Assembly (NCBI RefSeq): GCF_022869165.1
Contig: NZ_CP094929.1
Location: 682,001-746,000 of the forward strand
Direction of reading: 5' to 3'
Source: Sphaerochaeta associata
Lineage (GTDB): Bacteria; Spirochaetota; Spirochaetia; Sphaerochaetales; Sphaerochaetaceae
Length of the DNA stretch: 64,000 bases
The first letter of the stretch is position 1. Every line of letters starts with the position of its first letter. The notes beneath the pieces are model-generated. The model was given only the letters and a program-made list of their open reading frames with translations. It was not told the DNA's origin and did not search any database. Positions 15,549-25,675 of this stretch are shown here, one piece after another. A program made the position numbers and the translations under genes.

Positions 15549-18112
15549 TACTGTTTCTTCTTTCGGTACGGTGTCTCCTCCAGCGGCAATGAGGTTCGGA
15601 ATTTGCCGTCATAGCGGTAGTAGGCATTTTGACATGCAGGAGCGGTGGGGATGGTGGTCAGTTCTCCCACTCCCTTTACGCCGTATGCGATGGAGTGCTT
15701 CCCGGGGCCTTCAACCAGTTTCACCTCAAGCGGGGGAACATCGGTTGCACGAAGGAGCCCGAGGGTTCCATACTTTACGTCCAGCTGCCCATCCTTGATC
15801 GGAAAGTCCTCGGTAAGGCCGAATCCCAAGCCCATGACCACACCGCCTTCCACCTGCCCGGTGAGAGCCTGGTGGTTCACCACCTGCCCTACATCGCAGG
15901 CAGCAACTACTTTTTCCATCCTTCCTTGTTCGTCAAGTATGACGACCTGGGCTGAAAAGCTGTAGGCAACGTGGCTGACCGGATGCTCTTTCTTGGAGTT
16001 GATGGGGTCTGTGATGGATGTGTACTCCCCACTGAATTCCTGACCTTCCAGGTCGGAGAGTGCGTTTGTTTGCAACGCATCCTTGAGCTTGAGGGCGGCT
16101 CGCCTGACCGCTTCACCGGTGAATACCGACTGGCGGCTGGCGGTACTGGTCCCTGAGTCCGGTGTTCGACGGGTGTCGGGGTCCTCCACGATAATCTGGT
16201 CGGCTCCAAGTGAACAGGTCTGACCAAGCATCTGGGTACAGACGGTGGCTACACCCTGACCCATGCACGCGGCACTGGTACGGATATGTACTTTTCCCTG
16301 TTCGACCGAGAGAATGCAGCGTCCGGTATCGGGGAATCCTACGCCAAGGCCGCTGTTCTTGAAGCCGCAGGCGATGCCGGCACGAGGGGAGGAGTAGTAT
16401 GCTTCTTTTACGGCTTCCAAGCACTCGATGATGCCGGTGTCTTCTCCAGCTATCTGACCGTTGGGCATGGTATCGCCGGGCTTAAGGGCATTGAGACGAC
16501 GAATTTCGTAGTAGTCCATACCCAGTTCATCAGCCAGCAGATTGAGATTCGCCTCAACCGCAAAGCAACTCTGCGTGACACCGAAGCCACGGAACGCTCC
16601 GGCTGGAACCAAGTTAGTATAGATGGCCCTGCCGTAGACCTCGAAATTCTGGAAGTTGTACGGGCCCGAGGCATGTGTGCATGCCCGCTGGAGCACCGGG
16701 CCTCCAAGTGAAGCATAGGCCCCGGTATTGGCATCTATGATCGCCCGCATTGCAGTAATACGACCCTGCTCGTCGCAGGCTGTGGTCAGTTTCATCTCCA
16801 TCGGATGGCGCTTCGGATGTACAGTCAGACTCTCCTGGCGGCTGAGTTTCACCTTCACCGGCTGCTTGAGAATCCAGGCAGCAAGGGCGGCATGGTGCTG
16901 TACGCTCATGTCTTCCTTGCCGCCGAACCCTCCACCAACGAGCATGCTGTGGCAATGCACCTTTTCTGGAGGTAGCTGCAACATATGGGAAATTTCATGC
17001 TGTTCGTCATAGATCGATTGTCCTGAGGTATGGACCAATACCCCGTCCTTCCCTTCAGGGAGGGCGACGGCACATTCGGGTTCCATGAAGGCGTGCTCCG
17101 TATAGGGGGTGGTGTAGGTTCTGGTGATTACATGCTTTGCCTTCTTGATGGCAGCATCGACATCCCCGCGCTTGATGTGTTCGGCGCTGAGGACATTACC
17201 TCCTTCATGAAGGTGCGGAGCATCATCCTTCAAGGCTTCCTGCATGGTCAGAACAGGCGGCAGTACCTCATAGGAAACTGTTACAAGGGAAGCTAATTTC
17301 TCGAGGGTTTCCGGGTCCTTGCCCACGACCAGACAGATGGCATCGCCGGTGTAGCGGGTAATTTCCCCGACGGGAATGAAAACAGGCCAATCCTGCTTGA
17401 TGTGGCCGATGATATTATGAGGAACATCCTTGCTTGTAAGAATGCAGACGAAATCAGGATGTTTCTCAGCCTCGCTGCTGTCGATAGAGAGCACGCGCGC
17501 CCTGGGATGGGCCGAGCGAACAGCCTTTGCATACAAGAGGCCTCTTATGCGAAAATCGTCGGCATACAGACCTTTGCCAAGAGCTTTGATCTTTGCATCG
17601 ACGCGCTGATAGCGCATGTCGAGCCTGGGCTCCTCCTGGTGCTCGGGGACGCTGAGATTCTCCCTGAAGTAGGTGGCGGCCATCAGTATGGCTTCCTCGA
17701 TTTTCTTGTAGCCGGTACAGCGGCAGATATTGCCTTTGATCGCCTTTTTTACGTCGTCCAGACTAGGATCGGGATTCTTGTCCAAGAGACTCTTTGCACT
17801 GATGATCATGCCCGGTGTGCAGTATCCGCACTGTACAGCCCCAGCTTCGGCAAAACAATGGGCGTAGACCGCTTGCTCTCGCTCGCTCAAACCCTCGATG
17901 GTGGTTACTGCCTTACCTTCAAGCCGGGAGAGAGGAATCGCACATGCCTTCATCTTCACCCCATCGACAAGTACAGTACACGTGCCGCAGGCACCTTCAC
18001 TGCACCCATCCTTGGTACCGGTAAGATTAAGATTCTCACGGAGGAATCGAAGGAGCTTCTTGTCTTCTCCCTCGAATTGAACGGGCTTTCCATTTACGCT
18101 GAATGCATACAT
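15548..18112 (-). CDS. Xanthine dehydrogenase-family molybdenum hydroxylase, fused 2Fe-2S and Moco domains
   Basis: An 854-residue enzyme. Residues 1-150 hold two [2Fe-2S] clusters: C37, C42, C45, C57 (plant-ferredoxin type) and C95, C98, C130, C132 (helical type). The rest is the molybdopterin domain, with VGGGFGGKED, GAFRGFG (the Arg that positions purine substrates) and GVKGVGE, whose Glu817 is the catalytic base. There is no FAD domain in the protein or next to it, as in aldehyde oxidoreductase Mop and the selenium-dependent xanthine dehydrogenase group, which share this fused layout. ATG 18112 follows GGAGAG. Context beside a nucleoside-type ABC transporter suggests purine hydroxylation. 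Confidence 0.88.
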   Translation of the reverse strand: MYAFSVNGKPVQFEGEDKKLLRFLRENLNLTGTKDGCSEGACGTCTVLVDGVKMKACAIPLSRLEGKAVTTIEGLSEREQAVYAHCFAEAGAVQCGYCTPGMIISAKSLLDKNPDPSLDDVKKAIKGNICRCTGYKKIEEAILMAATYFRENLSVPEHQEEPRLDMRYQRVDAKIKALGKGLYADDFRIRGLLYAKAVRSAHPRARVLSIDSSEAEKHPDFVCILTSKDVPHNIIGHIKQDWPVFIPVGEITRYTGDAICLVVGKDPETLEKLASLVTVSYEVLPPVLTMQEALKDDAPHLHEGGNVLSAEHIKRGDVDAAIKKAKHVITRTYTTPYTEHAFMEPECAVALPEGKDGVLVHTSGQSIYDEQHEISHMLQLPPEKVHCHSMLVGGGFGGKEDMSVQHHAALAAWILKQPVKVKLSRQESLTVHPKRHPMEMKLTTACDEQGRITAMRAIIDANTGAYASLGGPVLQRACTHASGPYNFQNFEVYGRAIYTNLVPAGAFRGFGVTQSCFAVEANLNLLADELGMDYYEIRRLNALKPGDTMPNGQIAGEDTGIIECLEAVKEAYYSSPRAGIACGFKNSGLGVGFPDTGRCILSVEQGKVHIRTSAACMGQGVATVCTQMLGQTCSLGADQIIVEDPDTRRTPDSGTSTASRQSVFTGEAVRRAALKLKDALQTNALSDLEGQEFSGEYTSITDPINSKKEHPVSHVAYSFSAQVVILDEQGRMEKVVAACDVGQVVNHQALTGQVEGGVVMGLGFGLTEDFPIKDGQLDVKYGTLGLLRATDVPPLEVKLVEGPGKHSIAYGVKGVGELTTIPTAPACQNAYYRYDGKFRTSLPLEETPYRKKKQ

Positions 18113-18317
18113 AGCGTGCTCTCCATTGTCTGGCAAGGGTGGGAACAGGTGCTAGCCGCTTAGCGTCAGCATCCAAGAAGGGATGCCACGGTCTGTGATG
18201 CTATACGTCCACATTGTTTCAATGTATTCTTAAAAAGTCAATATCTTGTTGCAATATAAGACTTTTGTTGCAGTTGCTTGTTGCAGGAATCGAAACGAGT
18301 TCCCCCCAGTGATACAG

Positions 18318-18352
18318 AAAGGCAGGAATTTGCAACACATCTTCCTGCCTTT
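18318..18352. terminator. Hairpin downstream of the BMP transporter operon
   Basis: AAAGGCAGGAA and TTCCTGCCTTT form a perfect 11-bp stem with a 13-base loop, 11 bases after the last permease stop. The T-run is weak on the reverse strand. Apart from this, 18113-18362 shows nothing recognisable; no purine riboswitch core was found. Confidence 0.55.
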
Positions 18353-18362
18353 GTTTCAAAAC

Positions 18363-19307
18363 CTAAATTCGCTTCTCCCGGTTGAAGGGCTGTCCAAGGG
18401 CGGTCGGCCCGAGCAACTGGCTCTCCCTGCTGAACGCAAGGACCACGATGACCATCATATAGGGAAGCATGACGGCGAACTCATAGGGGAAGTTGATTCC
18501 CTGTCCCTGGATGGCCAGCTGCAAGGCTTGCGCCAAACTGAACAGCAGAGCTCCTCCCATGATCTTCACCGGATGCCAGTGACCGAAGTACACCAGCGCT
18601 ACGGCAATGAAGCCGCGACCAGCAATGATCTCATCACTGAACATCTTTGCCTGACAGAGGCTCAGGTAGGCTCCGGCAAGTCCTGCCAAAGCTCCGCCGA
18701 CGGCCAAAGCCTGGAAGCGCACTCTGTTGACCTGGATGCCGATCGAGTCGGCAGCCCTGGGATTGGTTCCTACAGCTCGGACCCTCAGTCCCCAGGGGGT
18801 CTTGAAGAGTATGTACCAAGCGACAGGAACAAAGAGGAATGCAAGGTAGACGAGCACATTGTGGCTGAAGAAAATCGGGCCCAGGATGGGGATTTTCGAA
18901 AGTCCGGGAATCGGGAAGTTGTCGATGCCGGGAACCGACTGGGTTCCTCCGATGAAGTGACGGAACAAGGTACCGGCAGTACCGACGCCGAACATCTGCA
19001 GCCCTATTCCGGCAATGCCCTGCGGAGCGCGGAAGGTGACGACGACAAACCCGAAGAGCATGCCGAAGAGGGCTCCCACTCCCATAGCCAGAGCAAGACC
19101 GAGAACGTTGTAGATGCCCGGGGTGGGACCGCCTTGTCCGATGCTGTAGGGAATGAGCATGCCCAGGAAGGCTCCCATGGCCATAATGCCTTCACAACCG
19201 AGATTGAACACTCCGGCACGTTGGTTGAACATCTCCCCAAGGGATGCGATAAGCAGGGCGACGGAGAAGGGAATGCCCAAGCTAAGGATGTTTACGAAAA
19301 AGTTCAT
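18363..19307 (-). CDS. BMP-type nucleoside ABC transporter permease 2
   Basis: A 314-residue inner-membrane permease of the BPD_transp_2 class (RbsC/YufQ type) with about 8-9 membrane segments and the NLGCEGIMAMGAFLG block near residues 36-50. Its ATG at 19307 overlaps the TGA of the upstream permease gene by 4 bases. It forms a heterodimer with that permease in a nucleoside or purine importer. Confidence 0.9.
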   Translation of the reverse strand: MNFFVNILSLGIPFSVALLIASLGEMFNQRAGVFNLGCEGIMAMGAFLGMLIPYSIGQGGPTPGIYNVLGLALAMGVGALFGMLFGFVVVTFRAPQGIAGIGLQMFGVGTAGTLFRHFIGGTQSVPGIDNFPIPGLSKIPILGPIFFSHNVLVYLAFLFVPVAWYILFKTPWGLRVRAVGTNPRAADSIGIQVNRVRFQALAVGGALAGLAGAYLSLCQAKMFSDEIIAGRGFIAVALVYFGHWHPVKIMGGALLFSLAQALQLAIQGQGINFPYEFAVMLPYMMVIVVLAFSRESQLLGPTALGQPFNREKRI

Positions 19308-20407
19308 GCTTCCACCTCCTTGGTTTTGTTGCTTCGCTTCTGCACCTTGCGCCAGACCTTTTCCATCAGGTAGGGGTCGGCGAGGATCATCTTGGTGGCA
19401 ACGATGACTAAAATGATGATTCCCTGCAGTACATTGACCATGTTTGCAGGAACCCCGACCATGCGTTGGGTCATATCGGCGCCGACGATCAAGAGGCCGA
19501 AGAAGAATGAGGCGGGAATGATTCCAGCCGGATGCAGACCTCCGAAGAGCGCCACAACGATGCCGGAGAAGCCGTAGCCACCCGTAATGCCCTCAATGGC
19601 TCTTCGATGGACACCGGCGATTTCTATGGCGCCGGCCATACCGGCAAAGGCCCCGCTGATGACCATTGCGATCACCAGGTACCACGTCACGCTGATCCCT
19701 CCGTACTTGGCCGCCCGGCTGCTGGCCCCCGCCGCCCGCATCTTATACCCATAGCTGGTTTTCCACAGCAGGAAGAAGATGAGCAGGGCGAGGATGAGGG
19801 CGAAGAACAAGCCGGTGTGCAGACGGGTTCCGGGAAGAAACCTTCCCAACCAGAGATTGCGCGAGAGGCGCATCGACTGGGGGGTTCCGCTTCCCATGGT
19901 GAGTTCTGCCGGATCGAGCATCGGTCCGCGCAAGAGGAAGGTATAGAACTGAGCCGCAATATAGTTGAGCATTACCGTCGAGAGCAGCTCGCTGACCTGC
20001 AGCTTCGCCTTGAGGAAGCCGGGAATGAAGCCCCAGAAGCCACCGCTGATCGCTCCGGCAAGCACAGCCATCGGGAGCAGGACCGGCTTGGGAAGCTCGG
20101 GGAAGGCGAGGGCCACTGCCGTGGTGCCCAGAATTCCCATTGCCATCTGGCCTTCAGCGCCGATATTGATGATGCCGCTGCGATAGGCGACCGATATTCC
20201 CAATGCGATGATGGTCAGAGGAATCGCCCTGAGCAGTACCTCGCTGAGTTGCAAGGTTGTCTTCAACGGCTCGAAGAGGATTACCATGTATGTCTTCAAT
20301 ACATCGGCACCGATGGTCATCAGAATGATGGATCCGATCAACATCGCAGCCAAAATGGCCAGAATGATGATGGAAACCTTGTAAAGTAGCTTAAACTGTT
20401 TGGTCAT
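19304..20407 (-). CDS. BMP-type nucleoside ABC transporter permease 1
   Basis: A 367-residue inner-membrane permease of the BPD_transp_2 class (YufP/NupP type) with the INIGAEGQMAMGILG block near residues 75-90 and about 9 membrane segments. It overlaps the ATPase gene by 17 bases at its 5' end and the next permease by 4 bases, so the three are translationally coupled. Confidence 0.9.
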   Translation of the reverse strand: MTKQFKLLYKVSIIILAILAAMLIGSIILMTIGADVLKTYMVILFEPLKTTLQLSEVLLRAIPLTIIALGISVAYRSGIINIGAEGQMAMGILGTTAVALAFPELPKPVLLPMAVLAGAISGGFWGFIPGFLKAKLQVSELLSTVMLNYIAAQFYTFLLRGPMLDPAELTMGSGTPQSMRLSRNLWLGRFLPGTRLHTGLFFALILALLIFFLLWKTSYGYKMRAAGASSRAAKYGGISVTWYLVIAMVISGAFAGMAGAIEIAGVHRRAIEGITGGYGFSGIVVALFGGLHPAGIIPASFFFGLLIVGADMTQRMVGVPANMVNVLQGIIILVIVATKMILADPYLMEKVWRKVQKRSNKTKEVEA

Positions 20408-21929
20408 CTTTCACTCCTGCCATCAAGATTCCCAGGCTGCGGCGATTGGCATCCTTGCGTTCCAAAACCTTCTGGATCTGGCCCTTGAAAATGACTGCAA
20501 CGCGGTCGGAGAGGTCGAGTATCTCATCAAGCTCTTCACTGATGAGCAGTATTCCTATTCCTTCCCTGCGTTTCTCCAGCAGCTGCTTATGGATGAACTC
20601 GGCAGCACCGAGGTCCAAGCCTCTGATCGGGTAGACGGCTATCAAAAACTTCGGCTTTCGCGAGAGCTCGCGGGCGAGGATCACCTTCTGGATGTTTCCA
20701 CCTGAAAGAGAGCCGGCGGCCACTGCGATGTTGGGGCTGCGGATATCGAACTTCACCCTCAGGTCGTTGGCATTCTTGTCGATCGCCTTGTTGTTGAGGA
20801 ATGAGTGCTTGGAAAACTCTTCTCGCTCGGTATCCTTGAGTATGAGGTTTTCCTTCAATGAGAACGAGGGGACTATACCCTCGGTATTGCGCTCTTCGGG
20901 GATGTAGCCCATACCGGCTTGGATGATGTAATGCGGGCTCTTGTTTGCAATATTCTCCCCATAGAAGACGATTTCCCCGCTTTCCACTTTGCGCAGTCCG
21001 TTGATCGCTTCGGCCAGCTCACGCTGCCCGTTGCCCGATACACCGGCGAGACCGATGATCTCTCCGCAGCGGATGGTCAGGTTCAAGTCCTTGAGGGCCA
21101 GAAAGCCGCGGTCGCTTTTCACGTTCAGGTTCCGGATATCCAGCACCGGCGTTCCGTTGCAGGCGGCTTCCTCGTTCAAGGGAAGTTCCACCTCATGGCC
21201 GGTCATTAGCGCTGCGATGTCGGAAGGGGAGTGCTCATTGGTATTTCCTTCAAAGACCACCGCCCCATGGCGGAGAATGGTGATTTTATCCGAAAGGTCC
21301 TTGACCTCCTGCAGCTTGTGGCTGATGAAGATGATGGACAACTCACTGCTCATTCGCTTGAGCAGGACGATCAGCTCATCGGTTTCCTGGGGTGTCAGCG
21401 CACTGGTGGGTTCATCGAGGATGAGAAACCGTGCACCGAGACAGAGTGTCTTGACCAGCTCAACCCGCTGCTGTTCGCCGACGGATAGCTGCCAAATATA
21501 CGCATCGGGGTCCACGAGGAGCCCGTATTTTTTCGAAATTTCATCGATGCGCTCCCGTACCATAGCCAAGTCGAGCTTGACAAACGACCAAGCCTGCTTG
21601 TAGCCGAGGGCGATATTTTCAAGAACCGTCATATTGGGAACCAGCATGTACTGCTGGTGCACCATGCCAAGGCCTGCGGCAAAGGCATCGTTGGGGGAAC
21701 GGAAATGCACTTCTTCCCCGTTGATGAGAATTCTTCCTTCATCAGGCTGGTACAGACCCATGAGAATGTTCATCAAGGTGGTCTTGCCAGCGCCATTTTC
21801 GCCTACCAACGCCAAAACTTCGCCCTCTCCGATGGACAGGGTAATGTCATCACTTGCCAAGACACCGGGAAAGCGCTTGGTGATGTGCTCCATTTTGAGG
21901 CTGGTGATTTTCTTTGTGGTGAGTTCCAT
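20391..21929 (-). CDS. BMP-type nucleoside ABC transporter ATP-binding protein (two ABC domains)
   Basis: A 512-residue protein with tandem ABC domains, as in RbsA and YufO/NupO. Domain 1 has Walker A GENGAGKT (43-50), signature LSVGEQQRVE and Walker B FLILDEPTSAL. Domain 2 has the usual degenerate Walker A (GVSGNGQRELAE) and a good signature LSGGNIQKV. The following segment reads IAVYPIRGLDLG where the family has IA-QPTRGLDVG. ATG 21929 follows GGAGGT. Partners are the two permeases and the BMP binding protein. Confidence 0.92.
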   Translation of the reverse strand: MELTTKKITSLKMEHITKRFPGVLASDDITLSIGEGEVLALVGENGAGKTTLMNILMGLYQPDEGRILINGEEVHFRSPNDAFAAGLGMVHQQYMLVPNMTVLENIALGYKQAWSFVKLDLAMVRERIDEISKKYGLLVDPDAYIWQLSVGEQQRVELVKTLCLGARFLILDEPTSALTPQETDELIVLLKRMSSELSIIFISHKLQEVKDLSDKITILRHGAVVFEGNTNEHSPSDIAALMTGHEVELPLNEEAACNGTPVLDIRNLNVKSDRGFLALKDLNLTIRCGEIIGLAGVSGNGQRELAEAINGLRKVESGEIVFYGENIANKSPHYIIQAGMGYIPEERNTEGIVPSFSLKENLILKDTEREEFSKHSFLNNKAIDKNANDLRVKFDIRSPNIAVAAGSLSGGNIQKVILARELSRKPKFLIAVYPIRGLDLGAAEFIHKQLLEKRREGIGILLISEELDEILDLSDRVAVIFKGQIQKVLERKDANRRSLGILMAGVKDDQTV

Positions 21930-21953
21930 GGATTAAAACCTCCGTGGGGATTC

Positions 21954-21991
21954 AAAAAAACCAGTCATGCAGGGATTTTCCGCATGACTGG
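21954..21991 (-). terminator. Terminator/attenuator between BMP binding protein and ATPase genes
   Basis: On the reverse strand CCAGTCATGC and GCATGACTGG form a perfect 10-bp stem with an 11-base loop, followed by seven T. It is a strong rho-independent terminator inside the operon, allowing more binding protein than transporter. Confidence 0.85.
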
Positions 21992-22004
21992 CAGTGATGC
22001 ACTA

Positions 22005-23036
22005 TTAAAGCTTGGAGTAATCTACGGAAGTGTAGTTGACGGTACCGGCCTTGGCCTTGAAGGATGCAATTGCTTCGTTGACCTTGGTCTCGATGGCGCC
22101 GGTGTACTTGTCCTTCAGTGCAGCGTTGAATTGGAATACAAATCCACCGTTGTTGAAGTTCATAGGAATGACTTCACCGCCCTTCACACCCTTGTCAAGT
22201 TTTTCGACAAAGCCGATGATGACAGAGGCATAGTTGTAGGAAGAAGCTGCAATTACCTTGTAGCCTTCGGCGATGTTGATCTGGGCGATATCCTGACCAA
22301 CCCACCAGATGTCCTGGGTGCGGTAGTCGGCAACTGCGCGCAGAGCTCCGAGAGCCTGCTGGCTGGAACCGGTCAATACGTCTGCACCGGCCCTGATCTG
22401 GGACTGGGCGATCTCACCGGCCTTCACGAAATCACTGAAGGAACCGGAGTGGGCGACCATGACCTTGGCCTTGGGATTGACAGCCTGTACGCCAAGGACG
22501 AAACCGCGGTTGTAACGAGCGGCGTCACCGGCGTCGACGGGACCGACCAGACCGATGATGTTCTTCTTGGTGGTCATGCCGGCGATGAGGCCGGAGAGAT
22601 AACCGGTCTCTTCACTTTCGGGCATGTAGGTGAAAACGTTCTTCGGCCCGATTTCTGCTGAGGTTCCAAAGGCAAAGGATACATCAGGATACTCTTCAGC
22701 CATTTCGAGGATGAGGTTCTTGTACTGTGCGCCGTGGGCGATGATGATGTCATATCCCTGGGCGACATACTGGCGAGCGGCGCTGCCGGCATCGACAGGC
22801 TTCATCTTCTCGGTGTAGCTGTACTCGATGCGGCCGGGAAGCTGCTTCTGAGCTGCGATGATGCCGTCATGCATGGCCTGGCACCAACCCTTGTCGTCAA
22901 TGGTGTTTTCAATGATCAGTGCAACCTTGACTGTGTTTGAGTCCTTTGCTGCAGGTGCCGTTTCGGCTGCGCCTGCTGCAAAGATTGCAGAGCTAACGAG
23001 CGCGAGACAGAGCACGATTGTCAGAATCTTTTTCAT
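22005..23036 (-). CDS. BMP-family nucleoside-binding protein
   Basis: A 343-residue solute-binding protein with a signal peptide (about 1-22, FAAGAAE) and the BMP/Med fold, related to PnrA (TmpC) of Treponema, which binds purine nucleosides. Blocks include DDKGWCQAMHDGI (about 47-59), YDIIIAHGAQYKN and GLVGPVDAGDAARYNRGFVLGV. It is the first gene of the operon with the two-domain ATPase and two permeases. The 243 bases upstream (23037-23279) hold no gene and no recognised riboswitch. Confidence 0.9.
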   Translation of the reverse strand: MKKILTIVLCLALVSSAIFAAGAAETAPAAKDSNTVKVALIIENTIDDKGWCQAMHDGIIAAQKQLPGRIEYSYTEKMKPVDAGSAARQYVAQGYDIIIAHGAQYKNLILEMAEEYPDVSFAFGTSAEIGPKNVFTYMPESEETGYLSGLIAGMTTKKNIIGLVGPVDAGDAARYNRGFVLGVQAVNPKAKVMVAHSGSFSDFVKAGEIAQSQIRAGADVLTGSSQQALGALRAVADYRTQDIWWVGQDIAQINIAEGYKVIAASSYNYASVIIGFVEKLDKGVKGGEVIPMNFNNGGFVFQFNAALKDKYTGAIETKVNEAIASFKAKAGTVNYTSVDYSKL

Positions 23037-23279
23037 ACAAGTTCTCCTCTGTAAATATCTATCCCACCAGGGTGGGATTTGAAGCTGGATTCAGTATAGA
23101 GTGAGATAGTTTGCCTGTCAAAAGAAATTGCTTTTCCTGCAGTAAATTAATATCGATTGAATTACGCTAAGTATGATTTTTTCCATGAAAATTTGCGAAA
23201 ATTCATAATTTAATGTTGCAAATTTAGCGATTACTCAATCTTTGAAAACTTCTTTGCACCAATGGTCTTGGCTGAAAAT

Positions 23280-24179
23280 CTAGAAAATCGTACCCGGTCG
23301 GACTGTTTTTGCGTTCTTTGTTGCAATCTTTGTTGCGTATTGTACCGCTTGTTGCAAATTTGTACTCTTGTATAAGGCCACAGTCAAGGCCGCTCCCAGG
23401 CTGTCCCCGCATCCGATGGTATTGACCGCCTTCACTTGCTCAATCGGTACACAAAAGAACTCGGCTGACTGAACCCATACCTCCTGACTGCCTCGAGAGA
23501 GAACTGTAGAAGTATGATGCTCTTGATGGATCTGCTTCAATATCGGCTTTATTTTCTCTTCAAGTTCACCAGTTTCCTCCTGCTCCCCGACAGTAAGGCC
23601 GAGGAAGGTTTGTGCAGCTTCGCTGAGGTTCGGCTTGATGACATCGACTCCGAAGGGGAGGCATCGCTTCAGGTCCTCTCCCTTCAAATCGAGCAGTACA
23701 AAGAGGTTTCGCTCTTTTGCTTCCTTGACAAAGTCGGCATAGAGGTTGGGTGAGTACCCGGGAGCCCGCGTTCCACAAATAATGAGAGCGTCGCTTCTCT
23801 GGATTGCCTCGCTGAAAAGTTTTCGTACAGGCCCCTCGGTGCTGCTGTCGACCGGATACGGTTCTTCCACCAATTCGGTGGCCTTGCCGTCTGAGAGGAT
23901 GGTGGTGCAGGTGCGGATTTCACTGTGGCTGTCCGCCCATAGGATTTCGACTTTATCCTTCTTGCACAGACTCAGCATCTCCTCGACCCTCGGCCCCCCG
24001 AGGTGTGTGAGCAACATGCTTTCCTCACCCAACTGGCTTACGATCCGGGCTGTGTTCATGCCTTTTCCCGAGGCGTCGAGATAGTGCTCGGCGGCACGGT
24101 TCACTTCCCCGATCTTGAAATCAGAAAAGAGAAGCGTGTTTTGAAACGTCGGATTGAGGCAGACGGTGAGGACTCTCAT
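23280..24179 (-). CDS. PfkB-family sugar-phosphate kinase (1-phosphofructokinase/LacC-like)
   Basis: A 299-residue cytosolic ribokinase-fold kinase of the FruK/LacC class: N-terminal [15 protein letters not shown], the [16 protein letters not shown] substrate loop (about 36-51), and the anion-hole motif NTIGCGDS with catalytic D259. It would phosphorylate a hexose phosphate such as fructose 1-phosphate or tagatose 6-phosphate. Its ATG overlaps the end of the dCMP deaminase gene by 4 bases. Confidence 0.85.
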   Translation of the reverse strand: MRVLTVCLNPTFQNTLLFSDFKIGEVNRAAEHYLDASGKGMNTARIVSQLGEESMLLTHLGGPRVEEMLSLCKKDKVEILWADSHSEIRTCTTILSDGKATELVEEPYPVDSSTEGPVRKLFSEAIQRSDALIICGTRAPGYSPNLYADFVKEAKERNLFVLLDLKGEDLKRCLPFGVDVIKPNLSEAAQTFLGLTVGEQEETGELEEKIKPILKQIHQEHHTSTVLSRGSQEVWVQSAEFFCVPIEQVKAVNTIGCGDSLGAALTVALYKSTNLQQAVQYATKIATKNAKTVRPGTIF

Positions 24180-24661
24180 TGCATCTGTACCAGAATGCTT
24201 GCATGAGCCGGTTCAAGCTTTCGGTAGGTTACCCCGGTTTGGTCGAACATCCATTTGGAGGCCTTTGTATTCTCTGCATCCGCATATTTGTCGGAGAGAT
24301 ACACGACCTCCCTGATCCCGCTTTGAATGATTGCCTTGGCGCACTCGTTGCAGGGAAAGAGCCCGACATAGAGGGAGCAGCCTTTCAGACTGCTGCTGAT
24401 GGCATTCAAAATCGCATTGAGTTCGGCGTGGCACACATACGGGTACTTGGTATCCAGCCAGTCCCCTTCACGTTCCCAGGGCACTTCGTCGTCATTCACT
24501 CCGATGGGAAAGCCGTTGTAACCCACCCCAACGATCTTATGATCGGCATTGACGATGCAGGCTCCCACCTGGGTGTTGGGGTCCTTGCTGCGCATGGATG
24601 AGAGGACGGCTACCCCCATGAAATATTCGTCCCAGCTGATGTAGTCTTTGCGTTTAGGCAT
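24176..24661 (-). CDS. dCMP deaminase (ComEB family)
   Basis: A 161-residue zinc enzyme converting dCMP to dUMP for thymidylate synthesis. Zinc ligands and the catalytic Glu are visible as CHAE (H78, E80) and PCNEC (C104 and C107). ATG 24661 follows AAGGAGA; longer in-frame starts upstream lie inside the hydrolase gene and lack homology. It overlaps its neighbours on both sides (8 and 4 bases), forming a coupled three-gene operon with the hydrolase and kinase. Confidence 0.92.
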   Translation of the reverse strand: MPKRKDYISWDEYFMGVAVLSSMRSKDPNTQVGACIVNADHKIVGVGYNGFPIGVNDDEVPWEREGDWLDTKYPYVCHAELNAILNAISSSLKGCSLYVGLFPCNECAKAIIQSGIREVVYLSDKYADAENTKASKWMFDQTGVTYRKLEPAHASILVQMQ

Positions 24662-25580
24662 TGGCTTTCTCCTTGTCCTGTAAAAATTCCAAAATGCTAT
24701 CGGTAAGTGATGCTTGGATTGAGTGGTAGGAGAGAAGGGAGTGGCGACCGTGATTGAAATTTCCCATCTTGGTCTCCAAACTTCGGAACTCCCTGCTCTT
24801 CTGCTCGCGTTCAATGATCTTCAGATTCTTGAACGGTATGATGCGGTCGTTGACATCATGGATGGAGAAGAGGGGGCACGTGATCGTTCCCAACTTCTTT
24901 CTGACCTGTCTCATTGCATGGACCAGGCTCAGACCCGGTCGAACGAATGTTCCTCCATAGCCATACCAGACTTCGCTGCCGTCCTCTCCCTTGCCGTTTC
25001 CATCGATGACGTGTGCGTTGAAGGAAGGGACGAACAGAGCAACAGTCCGGGCGAAGTATTGCCTCCAATCGGTGAAAATCCACTCCTTCATACTGTTGTA
25101 GACAACCGGGGCTGCGATGGTCACCAGCTTGTCCGGCTCTTTGTCCGTATTGCAGTAGAGCTCGCCGAGTTTGAGTGTCATCATGCCTCCCATGCTGGTG
25201 CCCAGCACATAGAGCGTGTCATACCTGGCCCTCAAGTCCTCATAGCAGCGGCTGAGATATCCAAACCATTGGGTGAAGGTGGTATTCTCAAGATCCTTGG
25301 GGTCGGTTCCGAATCCGGGCATCAGAGGTGCGTACACATCAAATCCTGCATCGAACAAGCGCTTTGCGCTGTAGCTGTACATCGCAGGGGTGGAGGGAAA
25401 TCCATGAACCAAGAGAATCGCCGTGTTGCTGCCTTGTGTGTAGGTTATGCTCTTTGCCTGCTCGCTGAACACTTTCGATTCATCGGTTGCAAGCATGTGT
25501 GTCTGTTTGTCCTTATATCCGATGAGGGTGGTGTTCCAGAGAACGAATAGCATGAGTAAGAGTACAATGAGTATCCACAT
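24654..25580 (-). CDS. Membrane-anchored alpha/beta hydrolase (carboxylesterase/monoacylglycerol-lipase-like)
   Basis: A 308-residue protein starting with a single membrane anchor (about 1-20). The serine hydrolase core follows: oxyanion loop [10 protein letters not shown] (about 56-65), nucleophile elbow GTSMGG (about 148-153), and a C-terminal NFNHGRHSL His region. The substrate is probably an ester or acylglycerol. It is the first gene of the operon with dCMP deaminase and the PfkB kinase. Confidence 0.85.
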   Translation of the reverse strand: MWILIVLLLMLFVLWNTTLIGYKDKQTHMLATDESKVFSEQAKSITYTQGSNTAILLVHGFPSTPAMYSYSAKRLFDAGFDVYAPLMPGFGTDPKDLENTTFTQWFGYLSRCYEDLRARYDTLYVLGTSMGGMMTLKLGELYCNTDKEPDKLVTIAAPVVYNSMKEWIFTDWRQYFARTVALFVPSFNAHVIDGNGKGEDGSEVWYGYGGTFVRPGLSLVHAMRQVRKKLGTITCPLFSIHDVNDRIIPFKNLKIIEREQKSREFRSLETKMGNFNHGRHSLLSYHSIQASLTDSILEFLQDKEKANA

Positions 25581-25675
25581 AGCCAGTACTATAGCCTACC
25601 ACAGTGGTGAAGAAAAGTGGGAATTGGGATTATGGAGGGAAAGACAGGGCGGACAAGTGGTGGTACTGTTAACGT

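Noticed and set aside
15548-18112. Selenocysteine or selenium-dependent purine hydroxylase
   Set aside because: The fused layout fits the selenium-dependent group, but no selenium-insertion genes are in the window and the labile selenium site is not encoded by a visible residue, so the assignment stays open.
18113-18362. Purine riboswitch upstream of the molybdenum hydroxylase or the BMP operon
   Set aside because: No conserved purine-aptamer core was found on either strand here or in 23037-23279.
18246-19373. Long plus-strand open frame of 375 codons over the BMP permease genes
   Set aside because: It is antisense to two clear permease genes, lacks any motif and has the His/Gln/Glu-rich look of an antisense frame.
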